Source: Synanceia verrucosa (lineage: Eukaryota > Chordata > Actinopteri > Perciformes > Synanceiidae). From it: DNA of 64,000 nt. The DNA lies in assembly GCA_029721515.1 (NCBI GenBank), contig CM056567.1:21436731-21500730 (forward strand). The letters are read 5' to 3'. The notes beneath the pieces were generated by a model. The model worked only from the letters and a program-made list of their open reading frames with translations. It searched no databases and was not told the origin of the DNA. The first letter of the stretch is position 1; each line of letters begins with the position of its first letter. Of this stretch, positions 48,201 to 58,357 are shown in pieces. Both the position numbers and the translations under genes were made by a program.

Positions 48201-48670
48201 GGACTTTTCCTGCTTCGTCGAGTTAAAATGTCTGCCTTCCTCTCTGTACAGACCAGTGCTTCACAGGAGAACAACAGTCTTTATTCTCACCATCTCCTCC
48301 CAGCGCTCATGTCCACAGGCTCATCCAGGATGTTCTCCTTCCCATTCTTACTGGCTCCAATATGGCTGCCATGGCCTCCGAGCCTCAGACTCCCATTCAG
48401 CTTCTCCTCATAAGCTGCACCCATTAGGCTCTGGTGGTGGAGGGTGCTGGCTCCAGGCCCCTTCCCGTCCCCCAGGGGCCCCACAACATCCAGGGCTGCC
48501 AGATCAGCTAGGTCCTTACGTTTAAGTAGAGCCAGCATCTTGAGGCGCTCCATGGCCTCGTGGCCCTCCATTTTGAGGCGCTTGGCCAGCGCCTCCTCTC
48601 GCTCGCTGGGTGACTCCAGGCCTCGCTTCAGCAGGTTAAGCCTCAGCGCCTCCTCAGACATCCGCTCCAT
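33755..48670 (-). CDS. gatad2b: GATA zinc finger domain-containing protein 2B (p66-beta), 10 coding exons, 655 aa
   Basis: p66-beta is a NuRD (Mi-2/HDAC) co-repressor subunit that joins MBD2/MBD3 to CHD4 and binds histone tails. Coding exons, in transcript order: 48291-48670, 44845-44974, 43873-44004, 42617-42745, 38161-38328, 37511-37880, 37226-37428, 36047-36157, 34892-35099 and 33755-33891. All introns are GT-AG and the frame runs unbroken for 655 codons plus stop. The N-terminus (RLKMEGHEAMERLKMLALLK) separates it from GATAD2A. Residues 171-214 form the coiled coil that binds MBD2/3. The GATA-type finger is CX2C-X17-CX2C at Cys451, 454, 472 and 475. The end, LADRQREYLLDMIPPRS, is as in human. 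It is longer than human (593 aa), mainly from Ala/Gly/Ser-rich insertions in exons 6 and 9. Confidence 0.95.
34892..35099 (-). CDS. gatad2b: gatad2b coding exon 9 (residues 542-610)
   Basis: It encodes APQPQASLQRGLSNSARG and LSNFAQASQLSV as in human. Then comes about 30 extra residues (Gly/Ser-rich followed by NRLQHDSRRQIYNIPG) that I do not recall in the human protein. Frame and splice sites support them. Confidence 0.88.
35617..35853. repeat. (TA)n / TATC complex microsatellite
   Basis: About 235 bp of TA with ACACGTGTACACGTAT and TATCTATATAGATA variants in a gatad2b intron. Largely self-complementary. Confidence 0.95.
36047..36157 (-). CDS. gatad2b: gatad2b coding exon 8 (residues 505-541)
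   Basis: It encodes EIEQRLQQQAALSPSSAP and ends MIRHHALRQ, close to human EIEQRLQQQAALSPTTAP and IMRHHTLRQ. Confidence 0.92.
37226..37428 (-). CDS. gatad2b: gatad2b coding exon 7 (residues 437-504, GATA zinc finger)
   Basis: It carries Cys451, Cys454, Cys472 and Cys475 of the GATA-type finger and the following basic helix ([20 protein letters not shown]). This CR2 region recruits CHD4 in p66 proteins. Confidence 0.95.
37511..37880 (-). CDS. gatad2b: gatad2b coding exon 6 (residues 314-436)
   Basis: It has an alanine/glycine-rich expansion, then the strongly conserved segment [20 protein letters not shown] through SAANSEFIYMVGLEEVVQS that leads into the zinc-finger region. High GC content compared with neighbouring introns. 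Confidence 0.93.
38161..38328 (-). CDS. gatad2b: gatad2b coding exon 5 (residues 258-313)
   Basis: It encodes the conserved stretch MLMSQRVIAPNPAQLQGQR followed by a serine-rich tail ending NAVSYQQ; the linker is presumed unstructured. Confidence 0.92.
38330..40540. other. gatad2b intron DNA with LINE-like tail and (CA)n
   Basis: No exon is visible. About 39430-39832 is AT-rich and ends in AATAAAGGGCTTTCTATTCT, like the 3' end of a teleost L2/Rex-type element. A (CA)n microsatellite occupies 40109-40158. Confidence 0.5.
40109..40158. repeat. (CA)n microsatellite
   Basis: About 48 bp of nearly pure CA in a gatad2b intron. Confidence 0.95.
40576..42181 (-). mobile_element. Tc1-like DNA transposon, nearly intact, 1606 bp
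   Basis: Both ends carry inverted repeats starting CAGTCATGGAAAAAATTATT; about 66 bp match with roughly three differences. The element is flanked by TA on both sides and sits in the middle of a (TA)n microsatellite, whose halves remain at about 40545-40575 and 42182-42210. It contains one transposase on the minus strand. The near-identity of the termini indicates a young insertion. It lies in the gatad2b intron between coding exons 4 and 5, in the same direction as the gene. Confidence 0.92.
40874..41900 (-). pseudogene. Tc1-family transposase, broken by two frameshifts
   Basis: It starts with a helix-turn-helix (SERQVAKKLKISKTAV). The catalytic triad is visible: SDES (first D), QQDNAPCH (second D) and PDLNPIE (E), with exactly 34 residues between the second D and the E, so the DD34E type of Tc1. 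The frame is broken near 41740 and near 41335; the second break looks like loss of one G in a run. C-terminal end ...NNGYAIKY is complete. No in-frame stops lie within the blocks, so decay is recent. It cannot make an active protein as it stands. Confidence 0.9.
42617..42745 (-). CDS. gatad2b: gatad2b coding exon 4 (residues 215-257)
   Basis: It encodes VVQNAASSVQP through EPQNLRTAQ, a proline- and serine-rich linker that matches the human PVVQNAASIVQP and EPQNLRTLQ landmarks. Confidence 0.9.
43168..43481. mobile_element. hAT-like MITE
   Basis: The left end CAGGGTTCCCAACCATCCTG and the right end (complement CAGAGTTCCCACGTGTCCTG) form inverted repeats of about 34 bp. CAGGGTTCCCAC-type ends are common in fish hAT MITEs. 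The core is AT-rich and non-coding. The flanking 8 bp do not match, so the duplication has decayed. Confidence 0.6.
43873..44004 (-). CDS. gatad2b: gatad2b coding exon 3 (residues 171-214, MBD-binding coiled coil)
   Basis: It encodes the highly conserved CR1 helix (ELRLEEARLVLLKKLRQSQ, then KENVVQK) that forms an antiparallel coiled coil with MBD2 or MBD3. Confidence 0.95.
44845..44974 (-). CDS. gatad2b: gatad2b coding exon 2 (residues 127-170)
   Basis: It encodes RRTPSPDVIILSDNEASSPR, matching the conserved TPSPDIIVLSDNE segment of p66 proteins, then the start of the helix before the coiled coil. Confidence 0.92.
45178..45612. mobile_element. TTAA-flanked MITE-like element
   Basis: TTAA at 45178-45181 and 45609-45612 bracket inverted ends AGCTATAGTC and GACTATAGCT. 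A TTAA target duplication is characteristic of piggyBac-type transposition. The termini are short, so family membership is a suggestion. Confidence 0.5.
45994..46310. mobile_element. Harbinger-like MITE, copy 2, with TTA target duplication
   Basis: The ends begin CCCCTAATTTCCACCGGAT and, at the other side, complement of CCCCTAATTTCCACTGGAT. It is flanked by TTA on both sides (45991-45993, 46311-46313). It shares the internal TCAATTTCCACTGAA segment and GCCGACG-rich middle with the 31.8-kb copy and is about 90 bp longer. Confidence 0.75.
47351..47515 (+). mobile_element. Fragment of the TTAA MITE family
   Basis: The 3' third of the family described at 49397-49876, ending GGCACTCAGTGAG followed by TTAA (47512-47515). 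The 5' part is missing. Confidence 0.65.
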
Positions 48671-48671
48671 C
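48291..48671 (-). CDS. gatad2b: gatad2b coding exon 1 (residues 1-126)
   Basis: The acceptor CTCCTCCAG ends at 48672. The start codon follows one base later, so upstream exons are untranslated. It encodes the p66-beta-specific N-terminus and ends at the KENILDEPVDMSAGR segment with donor GTGAGA (48290-48285). Confidence 0.93.
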
Positions 48672-48679
48672 CTGGAGGA

Positions 48680-50182
48680 GACAGGAGAGGACAGAGGGTT
48701 AGCAAAGACACATCAAACACCATTTATCAGGACCTCAGATCCCCACCTGCAGAGGGGAGCGAGTAGCTGAGGGCTAGCTTTTCCATCGGTAGCACTGCTG
48801 TTACCAACTTTCTTAGTCACACTTTTTTGGTGTAGCATCAGTACAGAGGTTCAAATCCTACCTGGGCACTGGATTCACTGCCAAAGTGAAAAGCATAAGA
48901 ACCTATTTGGAAATATTACAGGTTTAAACCCCATGATCAGGGAACCATAATTTTAATGAGGCAATAACTGTGAGGAGCGAGCCACCTGAAACCTGAGTCC
49001 CTCCAACAAAGGCCAGACACACAGCATCCACCATTAAAGATCAAAGTGAGCGCTCTACTTATAACGACCGCCATCTTTTCTTGTAAAACGCACGGTGTAA
49101 TCAGTAAAAGCAGTGTTGCAACAAGTTTATAAACCTGTGACATCCTGGTGTCTGCTTGAATGCAGACCCTGGTGCACTTGGAAAGCTATTTTCTGCATCA
49201 CTTTATACAGAGCAACAACACGACAGGCTGTAAACCTTCACAAATTGAAAAGTGATGGGTGATGGAAACAGAGCAGTGGGATATATTTCTGTTTTCTCTT
49301 TGCTCTGGTGCTAGACACAGGTAATGCCTGGGTAACAGGAGGGATTCAGATATTTCTCATGGTCGTAGGTGAGACATACTGAGGAACAAAACTGCATTAA
49401 CTCTTTGAGTGCCATTGACGTAGTTCTATGTCATTTAAAAGCTTGAGTGCCATTGATACAATAACACGCCAAAGTGTTTTTTCGGTAGTGGATCACCCAT
49501 TGCAGTCTGTGAGTAACTTTGGGGCTTCTGGGAGATGTAGTCAGGACATAAAGAGAGGGTGTAAGCCACAGAGATCAAAACAGGAAGTGGAGACGATCAA
49601 GATTAGAGAGTAAAATAAATGGATTCTGGACAAAAAGTGGTGATTTTGGTGAAAGTGTCCTCTAATCTACCTCTGATAAAACAAGAATGGAAAAAGATAA
49701 AAACAATTTTTTTTTTCATGATGAAATAGAGAGTCTCTTCTTTCATTTGAGCTATTCAGTGTTTTCAGAGACATAGTACAAAATATTCTGTGGGTCTAGA
49801 AATATGACTCAAAATGGCCAAAAACACTGGCACAGTCCTCTTTGTTTTATGAAAGGGCTGGCACTCAATGAGTTAATAATGATAGTTATGTTCTCATCTT
49901 ACATTGTATGAGAATTGTGTAGAAGAGTTTGCTAGTTCTAGTGTACATTGTGGTTGTTTCAGACAAAAGTTAACAATAAATTAAGTTATTAGGAGTATAT
50001 CTGCCTGTGCAGAGCTGAATAGACTGTATTTTAACGTCAGTCATATGGTGGTGCTTGGTGTAAAAAGGTTGCGAACCACTGGACTAGACAATATAAGCAG
50101 CTGAATTCCAATGGAAGTAGGTTAAATGCAGCGTCCTCAAAATAGCCTGGATCTCTGTAGAAATGAAGTGTTTGATGTCTCT

Positions 50183-50214
<32 letters not shown>

Positions 50215-52760
50215 TTCATAGCGGCAAGGAAGAGTTTGTAAGAACACCAACAAGCCAAGTCTTATGAGCATTAACACAGTCTAGCAGACCAAGCAGCGAC
50301 CCAGTCAAGATGTGGAGCAGAGCACAAGCTGGGTGAGAAACGCTCACAGTAGACCCACTTCCTGCCAGCCCAGTTTCAAATCCACCAGACCATTCAGGAA
50401 CCAAGGTTGTTTATGAAGAAAAAGGTCTCACCTGGTCCCAGTCTTTCATTACTGCTGACATTTCTTCATGGTTTGTGTTTATTTACCATCCAATGTTAAA
50501 TCTCACTGAACAGTTCATCTGTACCACAAGTGTGAACAAAACAACAGAAACCTATTTGAATACATTTTTCAAAGTAAAAGTTTTAACGGCATAATCAACA
50601 GTTTTGTTAACTATTGTTGTTGAAATACACATGAACCACAATATACAGTACAGTATGTCTCACAGCTACCATGCTACCAATGTTAACTTAATATGTCATG
50701 TTCCCAACATGAAGCAGTCTACATGTCCATATGTTCCCTGTTAAAAGGTTTTGTGGGGGAGTTGTTTCTTAGTCAGTGAGAGGGTCATGCATAAGAGGCA
50801 GATTTTAAAGCTCTCTGACACTAATATGTAATTTGTAATATCGGGCTACACTGATAAAACTGAGTTGTCTATAGGTGATTATTTTAAAAAGCAGAGAGAG
50901 GAGGAGGCTGGAGAGCCAGTGATGAGAGGCCCACTGAGCCAGGGTTATACATTAATACCAGAGGAAGAAGAAGCACCAAGAGCCCTTATTTAAGTACTGA
51001 TACATATACTGTGTGTAGTCTGGAGTCAAGTCCTGCATTCAAAATCTTACTTCAGTTAAAGTAAACAAGTACATAATCAAGGATGATGCTCTTTTTAAAC
51101 TATAAAATCTAAACTACTTCCTATGCAACCTAATGGGCTCTTTAATTGTTAAAGCATTATATATTCAAATATTATTTTGATTATTTTTAATGCAGTAACA
51201 TGCAAGAAGCATTTTTATGTTGTAATAGAGAAAAATTCATTTCGATACTCTGTTGATAGGGATGCATGATGATATTGGCATGTCATCAGTATCAAGAACT
51301 AGAGGCTTTAAAAGGACATCAGCATCAGCTGGGTGCTCTGTCGTAAATATGGCATGATTTACGTTTTTGTGATTGGAATATGTCCTATAATACGCACGTT
51401 TAGACAGAGTGGTTCGTGTTTATGTCTGCGTGGAGCATCACTAACACATCGACCAGCCAAGAAAACTATCCTGACACAACAGGAAATGGTTCTGACAGAG
51501 TACTGTTATGATCAGGGTCTGCATTATAATCTGAGCTTTGTGAAGGTCTCTAAAATAACTAATATTATGAGCCAGGTCTGCCAGGGATTTTGGACCCTGT
51601 GAAAAGAAATGTTATTGGCCTTCCCCTGGGAAAATTTTGATACAGTTTTACATAAAACTATGCATTTTAGTGATATTTTTGAAAAGTGAGCTACATTATA
51701 AACTCTGGACAAAGCTAGGAATAGCTAACAGGCTAATGTTCCAGAACTTTCCATCACATGAACCACTAACAGACCCTCCTTACCTATGAAAGAACTGGTG
51801 ACAAACTGTTAACTCTTCACCTTTATTTCTTTTCTTTTTTTTCTTCCCTGACTCTTGAGTCATCCTGTCGTCTCCCCCTCCACTCTGTCTGTGAAAAGTT
51901 AGCTCTCTGCAGGCTGTCTGATGGAGCAGCTGGACTGAACCATTTTACTCAATAGAGAGGGGGGGGGCATGTTTCCAAAACAAAGAAACTAGTTCTTTTA
52001 ATCTATTTATCTCATTAGTATGAATAATACTCATGACATTGAAAAAAGCATTTGTTATTAAAATATTGATTGTTGGTCCAGACCCCCACAGATGTAGGAT
52101 TTTACTGCCTTCATGAGAGCTCATACCCTCCTTATGGAGCTCAGCTCCCATTGGCTCCCATGTAATTTGGTGAAACGGTGGTTACAATATGCTGATAGTT
52201 AACCGTCTATCAAAGAGAGATGTGAAGTAGCGTTAGCTTTTTGCTTGTTAGGAGAGGTGGTTCAGTTGATCTGGTTGAAGAGCCTGCAGAGAAACGCTCT
52301 GTGCTAACTTGGCAGCGTTGCTCCGGTGGATTTACTGTTAGCTGGCGTCTTTAGCGCGGCAAAAGTGGTTTACTGTGTTAGCAGGCGTCCATGATGGTTT
52401 CACTGGAGCAGGCTTGTTCTTGACAAGAAAAAGAGCACCTGAGTGGGAATGAATCATAGGACTAAGAAGGACTCGGTAGGATTCTAGGAAATGTAGTTTA
52501 AATTTTTGTGTGGAATAGGCTCCAACAACATGCACACAAATCTGGGCACCATGCTGGTGTAGCCAACAAAAGATTAGCATGGATCCCTGTTTTACATAGT
52601 TCTGATAGGTTGTTTTCTTATCAGTGAAAGTGCGCATTTTGTGGAGCATCTGCCAGGGAGCCATCATGATAACACCAGGCACAATATGTTCATTCAGCGA
52701 CAGGAGAGGCTTGACGTTCTCTGCAATTAGAAGGACAGTGGTCTGTTTGTACATTGGCAA
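48680..52760. other. Upstream gatad2b DNA without recognised exons
   Basis: This is probably the intron before the first coding exon. It holds one complete TTAA-type MITE (49397-49876), a (TG)n at about 50183-50206 and otherwise AT-rich unique-looking sequence. No 5' untranslated exon could be placed. Confidence 0.4.
49397..49876 (+). mobile_element. TTAA MITE, complete copy (480 bp with target sites)
   Basis: TTAA at 49397-49400 and 49873-49876 flank ends CTCTTTGAGTGCC and the inverted GGCACTCAATGAG. Both the TTAA target and the CYCTTTGAGTGCC-type terminus suggest a non-autonomous piggyBac-like element. Related copies are at 47351-47515, 57952-58357 (inverted) and 63035-63390 (inverted, truncated). 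Confidence 0.75.
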
Positions 52761-52769
52761 CAGGCCAAA

Positions 52770-53140
52770 ATGAGTTTGAATTTGGACAAAAAGAGCTGGA
52801 TGTCATCAATTAACAAACGTATGACAGCACATGATGAGCGCTTCCTTACATCTTTAATGCTGGATGGCTGTGTGTCCTCCATTATGACACACAGCACATC
52901 ACAAATGTGGCCAGACAACATGCAAATGGATACTTTCATTTCCAGCACTGCACCACACAGCATTAACCACACCTGGGCTGAAATGTCACGGCTGAGTGTC
53001 AGACACTGTAATTCAGGCAGATTTAATTGTCCCGTTATCACTTAATCAGTGTCCTATTAGCAGATTACTCCTGCTGGTGTCGTCCTATCGGCTCCACTCA
53101 TCTATTGTATCGCGGTGGTGTGGCTGCCACCACTCTGATC
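52770..53140. promoter_or_regulatory. Candidate conserved enhancer upstream of gatad2b
   Basis: Complex, non-repetitive sequence with several homeodomain-type words (TTAATTG, TCAATTAAC), an octamer ATGCAAAT at 52920-52927 and an E box CACCTG. No protein features in the open frames that cross it. The texture is that of vertebrate conserved non-coding DNA. Conservation has not been tested. Confidence 0.3.
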
Positions 53141-53249
53141 TGTTCATTCTGCTCTTAACGTCTCTGTTATCCATCACATCTACAGCAGCATCTTTAACAC
53201 AGGAACGAGTCTTAATGATCGCCCAGCACAGCCCTCCCCGCCACTTCTT

Positions 53250-53500
53250 CTTCTCTAATTAATTTGTGACGCAGCGTCGGAGCCCAGTCATCGCCTCCAT
53301 TTGCTGGGAGAAAAACACAAGCAGCCCCTGCAACCTCTCCGCCGAGCCTCCACCTTTAATGAGCCAGAAAGCACCAGAGAGAATGGCGCTGATGAGCCAA
53401 TCAGGGTCGGCCCTGTGCTACACGTCACAAACTGGCACCCCACACCCTTCCCCTTCATCACCCTCCTCCTCCCGGCCACCGCCGCCGCCTGCCTTTACAT
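53250..53500. promoter_or_regulatory. Candidate regulatory or promoter-like block
   Basis: Moderately GC-rich, with a CCAAT box inside GAGCCAATCAGGG near 53393-53405, ACGTCAC nearby and a GCCGCC-rich end. It might hold an untranslated first exon or promoter of gatad2b. No splice donor was chosen with confidence. Confidence 0.25.
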
Positions 53501-54059
53501 AATATAATGACTGTTTCAGTCAGCTGCTACACAAGCCACCCCCCCACACCCCCTAATCCCTCCCACTACCTCCTTCTCACCCCACCCCTGTAGCGCTGGG
53601 CACTCTGCCAGGCCGATGCAATAAAGGAAAAGAAAGGAAAAGGAGACACTGCCAGCGAGACGTAGAAAGAGATAGGGTGGAGGTTGATAAGAGGGTGAAT
53701 GTAGCTCCACCTGGAGCCATAGTCACACTTTTCATAGACAAGTTAGCTCAGTTTATCACAAATCTGACCAAAGACTTCATGTACTGAGAACGTCGTGCTA
53801 CCAAAGTATGGAGCTGTACGGTCGTAAAGCATCTGACAGAAAGAGTCCAGACATCCACGTATGGCACAGCATTCCTCCAGAAGGCAGAATTTAGTAACCC
53901 CCTCTCCTGCTCCAGCTGTAGAGTACCACAAAGAAAACCCCTCCCTGCTCCTCTACCCTCCCCCAATTCCTCAAACCTTCCATCTTTTGCTCCCCCCTTT
54001 TCACTGTAAAAATAAACACATGCTTACTTTCAGGGGCCCCTTAAATGTAGCCAGAGCTG

Positions 54060-55110
54060 AGAGCTTCATTTGTTAATATTACAGCAGCCAATCAGGAGTG
54101 GATATGGAGCCTGTGTAGGCATGTGTGTGAGTGTGTTTGAGTGTGTGTATATGGGGGGTAATAAGGCAGTGACACAGCCAAGAGGATTTTTTTCTTCATC
54201 TTGCGCTATCCTCACACCAGTCTTTGTGTGTAGAAATAGTGTGTACAGGGCTAGAGAGGAGGCAGAGATGGCAGCGCTCTCCTGATGTAATGCCAACTCT
54301 TAATTCCTTCCTCCCATCCCCCAACACACACACACACACACACACCATGTTCTTTAAGCACAGCCCTGTCAATCAGATGGCTGCTGCTAAAATGTCCTCT
54401 CCTAAGAATTAAACTGGCAGTCTTTGTCAGACTCCAGAGAGCCCTCGTCTCCTGTCCTCTCCTGACCTGGTTTGTCCTGTCCTGTCCTGGTTTGTCCCAC
54501 CCTGCATGGCTCAACACCAGGTTAACACCATTTTCCAAACATGCCCATTGCCAGCTGACTGAGTGTAATGGTAATAAGGCCATTTTCAACTGCACTGTGA
54601 AATCTGCTGCTCATTTCACGCACGATCTGCATCACGACAATTCATTTGGCTGATGCAACTCTACTCCTCCCCGTCCGCCTTCAGTCTCTCCACCACCTCC
54701 ACCTTCTCCTCCTCCTGGACTCTGCTTTTTTTTTTTTTTTTTAACACGTGATCAGGGAAGCATTCTCTGGTTCATTTTTCAACAGTTTCATTCATCACTG
54801 GATATCAGGCTTATCACTGAAGTGCAGGAGCCAGATGTGTCAGCCCTGACTTACCATCTTTGCCCAAAGACAAACAAAAATCAGCAATTACTGATCCGAT
54901 GCCACAAATCACCCACCGCCTCCATTTGTGCTATTAATCCCATCGTCAAAATGGTGGTGATGGGTGCAAAATGGCTGCCATGGCACAAAAGTGGCAGGAC
55001 CCTGAACCCAATCAATATCCCATAAAGCTACGCAGGCTCCTGTGGCGCTTCACTCATCCTCCAATCAGACAGTTTGTGATTAAAGTTGGCATTATTCCAG
55101 TCTTTTTCTC
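54060..55110. promoter_or_regulatory. Candidate conserved non-coding stretch
   Basis: Long unique-looking sequence with few indel-like runs, a CCAATCAGGAG near 54088, and the repeated word AAAATGG.TG / AAAATGGCTG near 54948-54977. No coding signal. It contains short (CA)n and T-run simple repeats. Confidence 0.25.
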
Positions 55111-55639
55111 TTTTCCTTGGAAAGCACTTTGTTACACTGTGTGTTGAGAAAAGACACAGGTAGTGATGGTAAAATGATTTTAGGGTCTGCAGGGATTTCA
55201 TTACTGCTAAGCTTATGAAGCCCTGCATTAACACAGCAGGCAGCTGCGTTTAAGGCACTGCTGAGGCTATGAAACTGAATTCAGGAAGTCCAGTTGGAAT
55301 AACAGATTTCAGCTTTTAAAAAAAAGATTAACAGGCAGCAAACAGAGAAGTTTACAATGCTCTGGAATGACTAGTTTATCTTTGGTCACGATGATCACAA
55401 AGGTGTGGACACGGCATCATCAGATAAGGTGCTGCATTGGCCACAGGATGTTGTTGAGCCTTCTTCAGCTTGTCAGATCGTCCAGCATCAGTGCACTGGA
55501 CTGTGGGCCTTATCCATCTCTCCTCCAGTATGACAAGACTTGACCCTCGTGAGGCAGCCAATCCAAATGAATGACAACCTGTTCCAGTTACACGATACAT
55601 TATTATTGTTATATTATCATCAGGGGTGGGAAAAATATT

Positions 55640-56060
55640 GATACGGTAATATATTGCAATACCTATTCTTCTGATATAATATTGATTTTTAATTTCTCAA
55701 TATTGATTCCCCCCCAAAAAAAGTGCAGATCAACTTCCACGTGTTGAAATAAAAATTTAAATAAAATAAAAATAATAATCCACTTTAACACAGTAAACTC
55801 GACAACCCTAATACTGTATATATGCATGTATATACAAATATATGTACTGTACATATATGAAGTATATAAATGTGTATATATACACATACATATATGTACA
55901 TACTGTACATAAAATTTATATTTTCAGCTACAGTTTAAATTTCTCAGTGATCTATGTAGAATATCACAATATCGCAACAATGTATCATATCGTGACTCAA
56001 GTATCGCAACACGTATTGTATCGTGAAGTCCTTGCCAATACCCACCCCTAATTATTATTA
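55640..56060. repeat. AT-rich interspersed repeat of unknown class
   Basis: It reads GGTGGGAAAAATATTGATACGG at one side and ATACCCACCCCTAATTATTA at the other, with TATCGTGA/ATATCGCAA words in between. The sequence is a common type in fish genomes, probably a MITE or SINE fragment, but I cannot classify it. Confidence 0.35.
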
Positions 56061-56217
56061 TTATTATTACAAAAGTTGTGTTTAGACAACTCCAGTGATT
56101 CAGTAATGCACTTTCATATAGTTAGGGGACCTGCATACATACAACAGATATATGGAGCATCATTAGATCCTCCAGCATCATCTCATTCACTTTTACTGGA
56201 CTCTTCCTTCCTCACTG

Positions 56218-56465
56218 GTCAAGTCAGTTTTATATGTATATCCCGGTATCACAATTTACCAATTTGCCTCATTGGGCTTTACAATCTGTACAGGATATGA
56301 CACCCTCTGTCCTTTACAAATGACCCTCACATCAACTAAGGAGAAACCCCCCCCCCAAAAAAAACAAAACTCTTTTTAACAGGGAAAAAGAAACGGAAGA
56401 AACCTCAGGAAGAGCAACAGCTTGAGAGATCCCTCTTCAGGATGGACAGACGTGTAATAGAACAA
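56218..56465 (+). repeat. SINE/MITE-like interspersed repeat
   Basis: The words GGGCTTTACAATCTGTACAG, GAAGAAACCTCAGGAAGAGC and GGATGGACAGACGTG form a block frequent in percomorph genomes. A short copy of its first part lies at about 3790-3880. Confidence 0.5.
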
Positions 56466-57951
56466 CAATGAAAAACACATTAACGCTGAGTTCACTACTT
56501 TTCACCATTTTGAACAAGAGTGAGGAATTTAAACTGAATTCACCTTTTTAGACCCAAATTTCAGGAATGACAGCAAACAACTGGAATAAAAAAAATAATG
56601 TGTTTTGACATTTTTTCTGCTTTTTTTGTAAAATTCATAAATTTGAAAATTCATGGACAACAACAATAATATTTTAGCATTAAATATATCATTTTGATTA
56701 AAGCGCTTGCTCATACTGGTGGATTAACCATTATAGAAACATAAAGGATATTTAATCAGTAATACTGTAAATTTAGGACAGTGGTGGTGAACACCTGACA
56801 GTGGGTGGTGGGATAATAAATTTGTTTTTCGCCCCTAGCATGGTTCAAGCTCCACAAACAGTGGATGTTACATTTTCCACAATGCAAACAGTGTTTCATC
56901 ATATGTTTTCAGTAACCTCCACCTCTGTATGTAAAACAGGCTGCCTTGCAGTAGCTCATAAAGTCTTGAACAAAGCTCCTCCAGAGACACAGTTGTACAT
57001 GGCAAACCTATGAGAAAGATCAGCACTGAACACCAGCTATCCTATCAGTATTCATTATCTGTTATTAATCTTCCAATAGATAACAGTTAGGTTGAGAAAT
57101 TATTTGGATATTGTGAAAACGGCAGAGCAGAGTATGCAGAGCATTTTGACACAAGTGTTCATTGTACTGCCACACCACATTTCTACATTGCTGCATACTA
57201 ATTTATATATTAATATAACGTTTCCATATCTTAATTACTCCTCTAGTCAACTGCACTAGTTTTATTTTATTTTGTACTTTATGCACCAAGGTTTGAAAAA
57301 ACAGGAATTTCAACCCTTTGTATGTCCTGTACATGCTGCAGAACTGAAAATAAAGCTGACTTTGTCTCAATCAAATTAATCAACTAATCCTTTGAACTGT
57401 AAATAATTTTTACTTTGTGAAAACTCACGACCACAGAAAACAACAAAAAGTTATTAAAATGCTTGCTTTTCTATATTTTTGGCAAACTTTCTTCTAATCG
57501 AGTGGTGAAAATTCTGTCACATAATTTAACCCAAAGCTCAGATGTCCCAGAGAGACCGGATAAATAGTCTCTAAACTCCCAATGATTCATGCATATCAGG
57601 TGATCTACAACTGTCAGTAACCGCGCCACCAGCCCGCCACGGTGCTTTTATTCTGAAAGGGCTCGCGCGTCCGTGCTGGTGGAACCAAGTTGCTATTAGC
57701 TTGAGGCTACATATTAAATCCCTGATCCTAATGCCACATACAATCAAGACACACAGTAACAATAACGTGGCACATGACTTACTTATACCTTTATCCATTT
57801 CAAATAATCTGATCACTTCTTGGGCATGTTTGGTCCAGTCCTTCTAAAACAGAGTAGGTCTACTAATAAGGGCAAAGTATGAGGTCCAATTTGAAGTCAC
57901 ACACTGGTTACTGAGCGCTCATAATTACATCATCCTGCCTATCAATTGTTA

Positions 57952-58357
57952 TTTACTCTTTGAGTGCCAGCTGTTTTATAAAACAGGAAGTGCCTTGTTC
58001 CAGGGTTTTTGCCCATTTTGAGTCGTATTTTAAGACCCACAGAATATCTGAAAACACTGAATAGCTCAAATGAAAGAAGAGACTCTCTATTTCATCATGA
58101 AAAAAATGTTTGTTTTTACCTTGTTCCATTCTTGTTTTATCAGAGGTAGAGTAGAGGACACTTTCACCAAAATCACCACTTTTTTCCAGATTCTGTTTGT
58201 TTTGTTCTCTAATCTCGATCGTCTCCACTTCCTGTTTTGATCTCTGTGGTGTATACCATCTCTTTATGTCCCGACTACAAATCCCAGAAGCCCCAAAATT
58301 ACTCACAGGCTGCTGGAGACCACACTTAAAATACATCAATGGCACTCAAAGAGTTAA
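57952..58357 (-). mobile_element. TTAA MITE, second near-complete copy (inverted)
   Basis: The ends CTCTTTGAGTGCCAG and TGGCACTCAAAGAG are inverted repeats; the right flank is TTAA (58354-58357) and the left flank TTTA (57952-57955), probably a mutated TTAA. The interior matches 49397-49876 in reverse. The open frame inside it (130 codons) shows no domain and is not shared as a frame by the other copies. Confidence 0.75.

Noticed and set aside
57953..58345. Minus-strand frame of 130 codons
   Set aside because: Lies inside a non-autonomous TTAA MITE and is not kept as a frame in the other copies.
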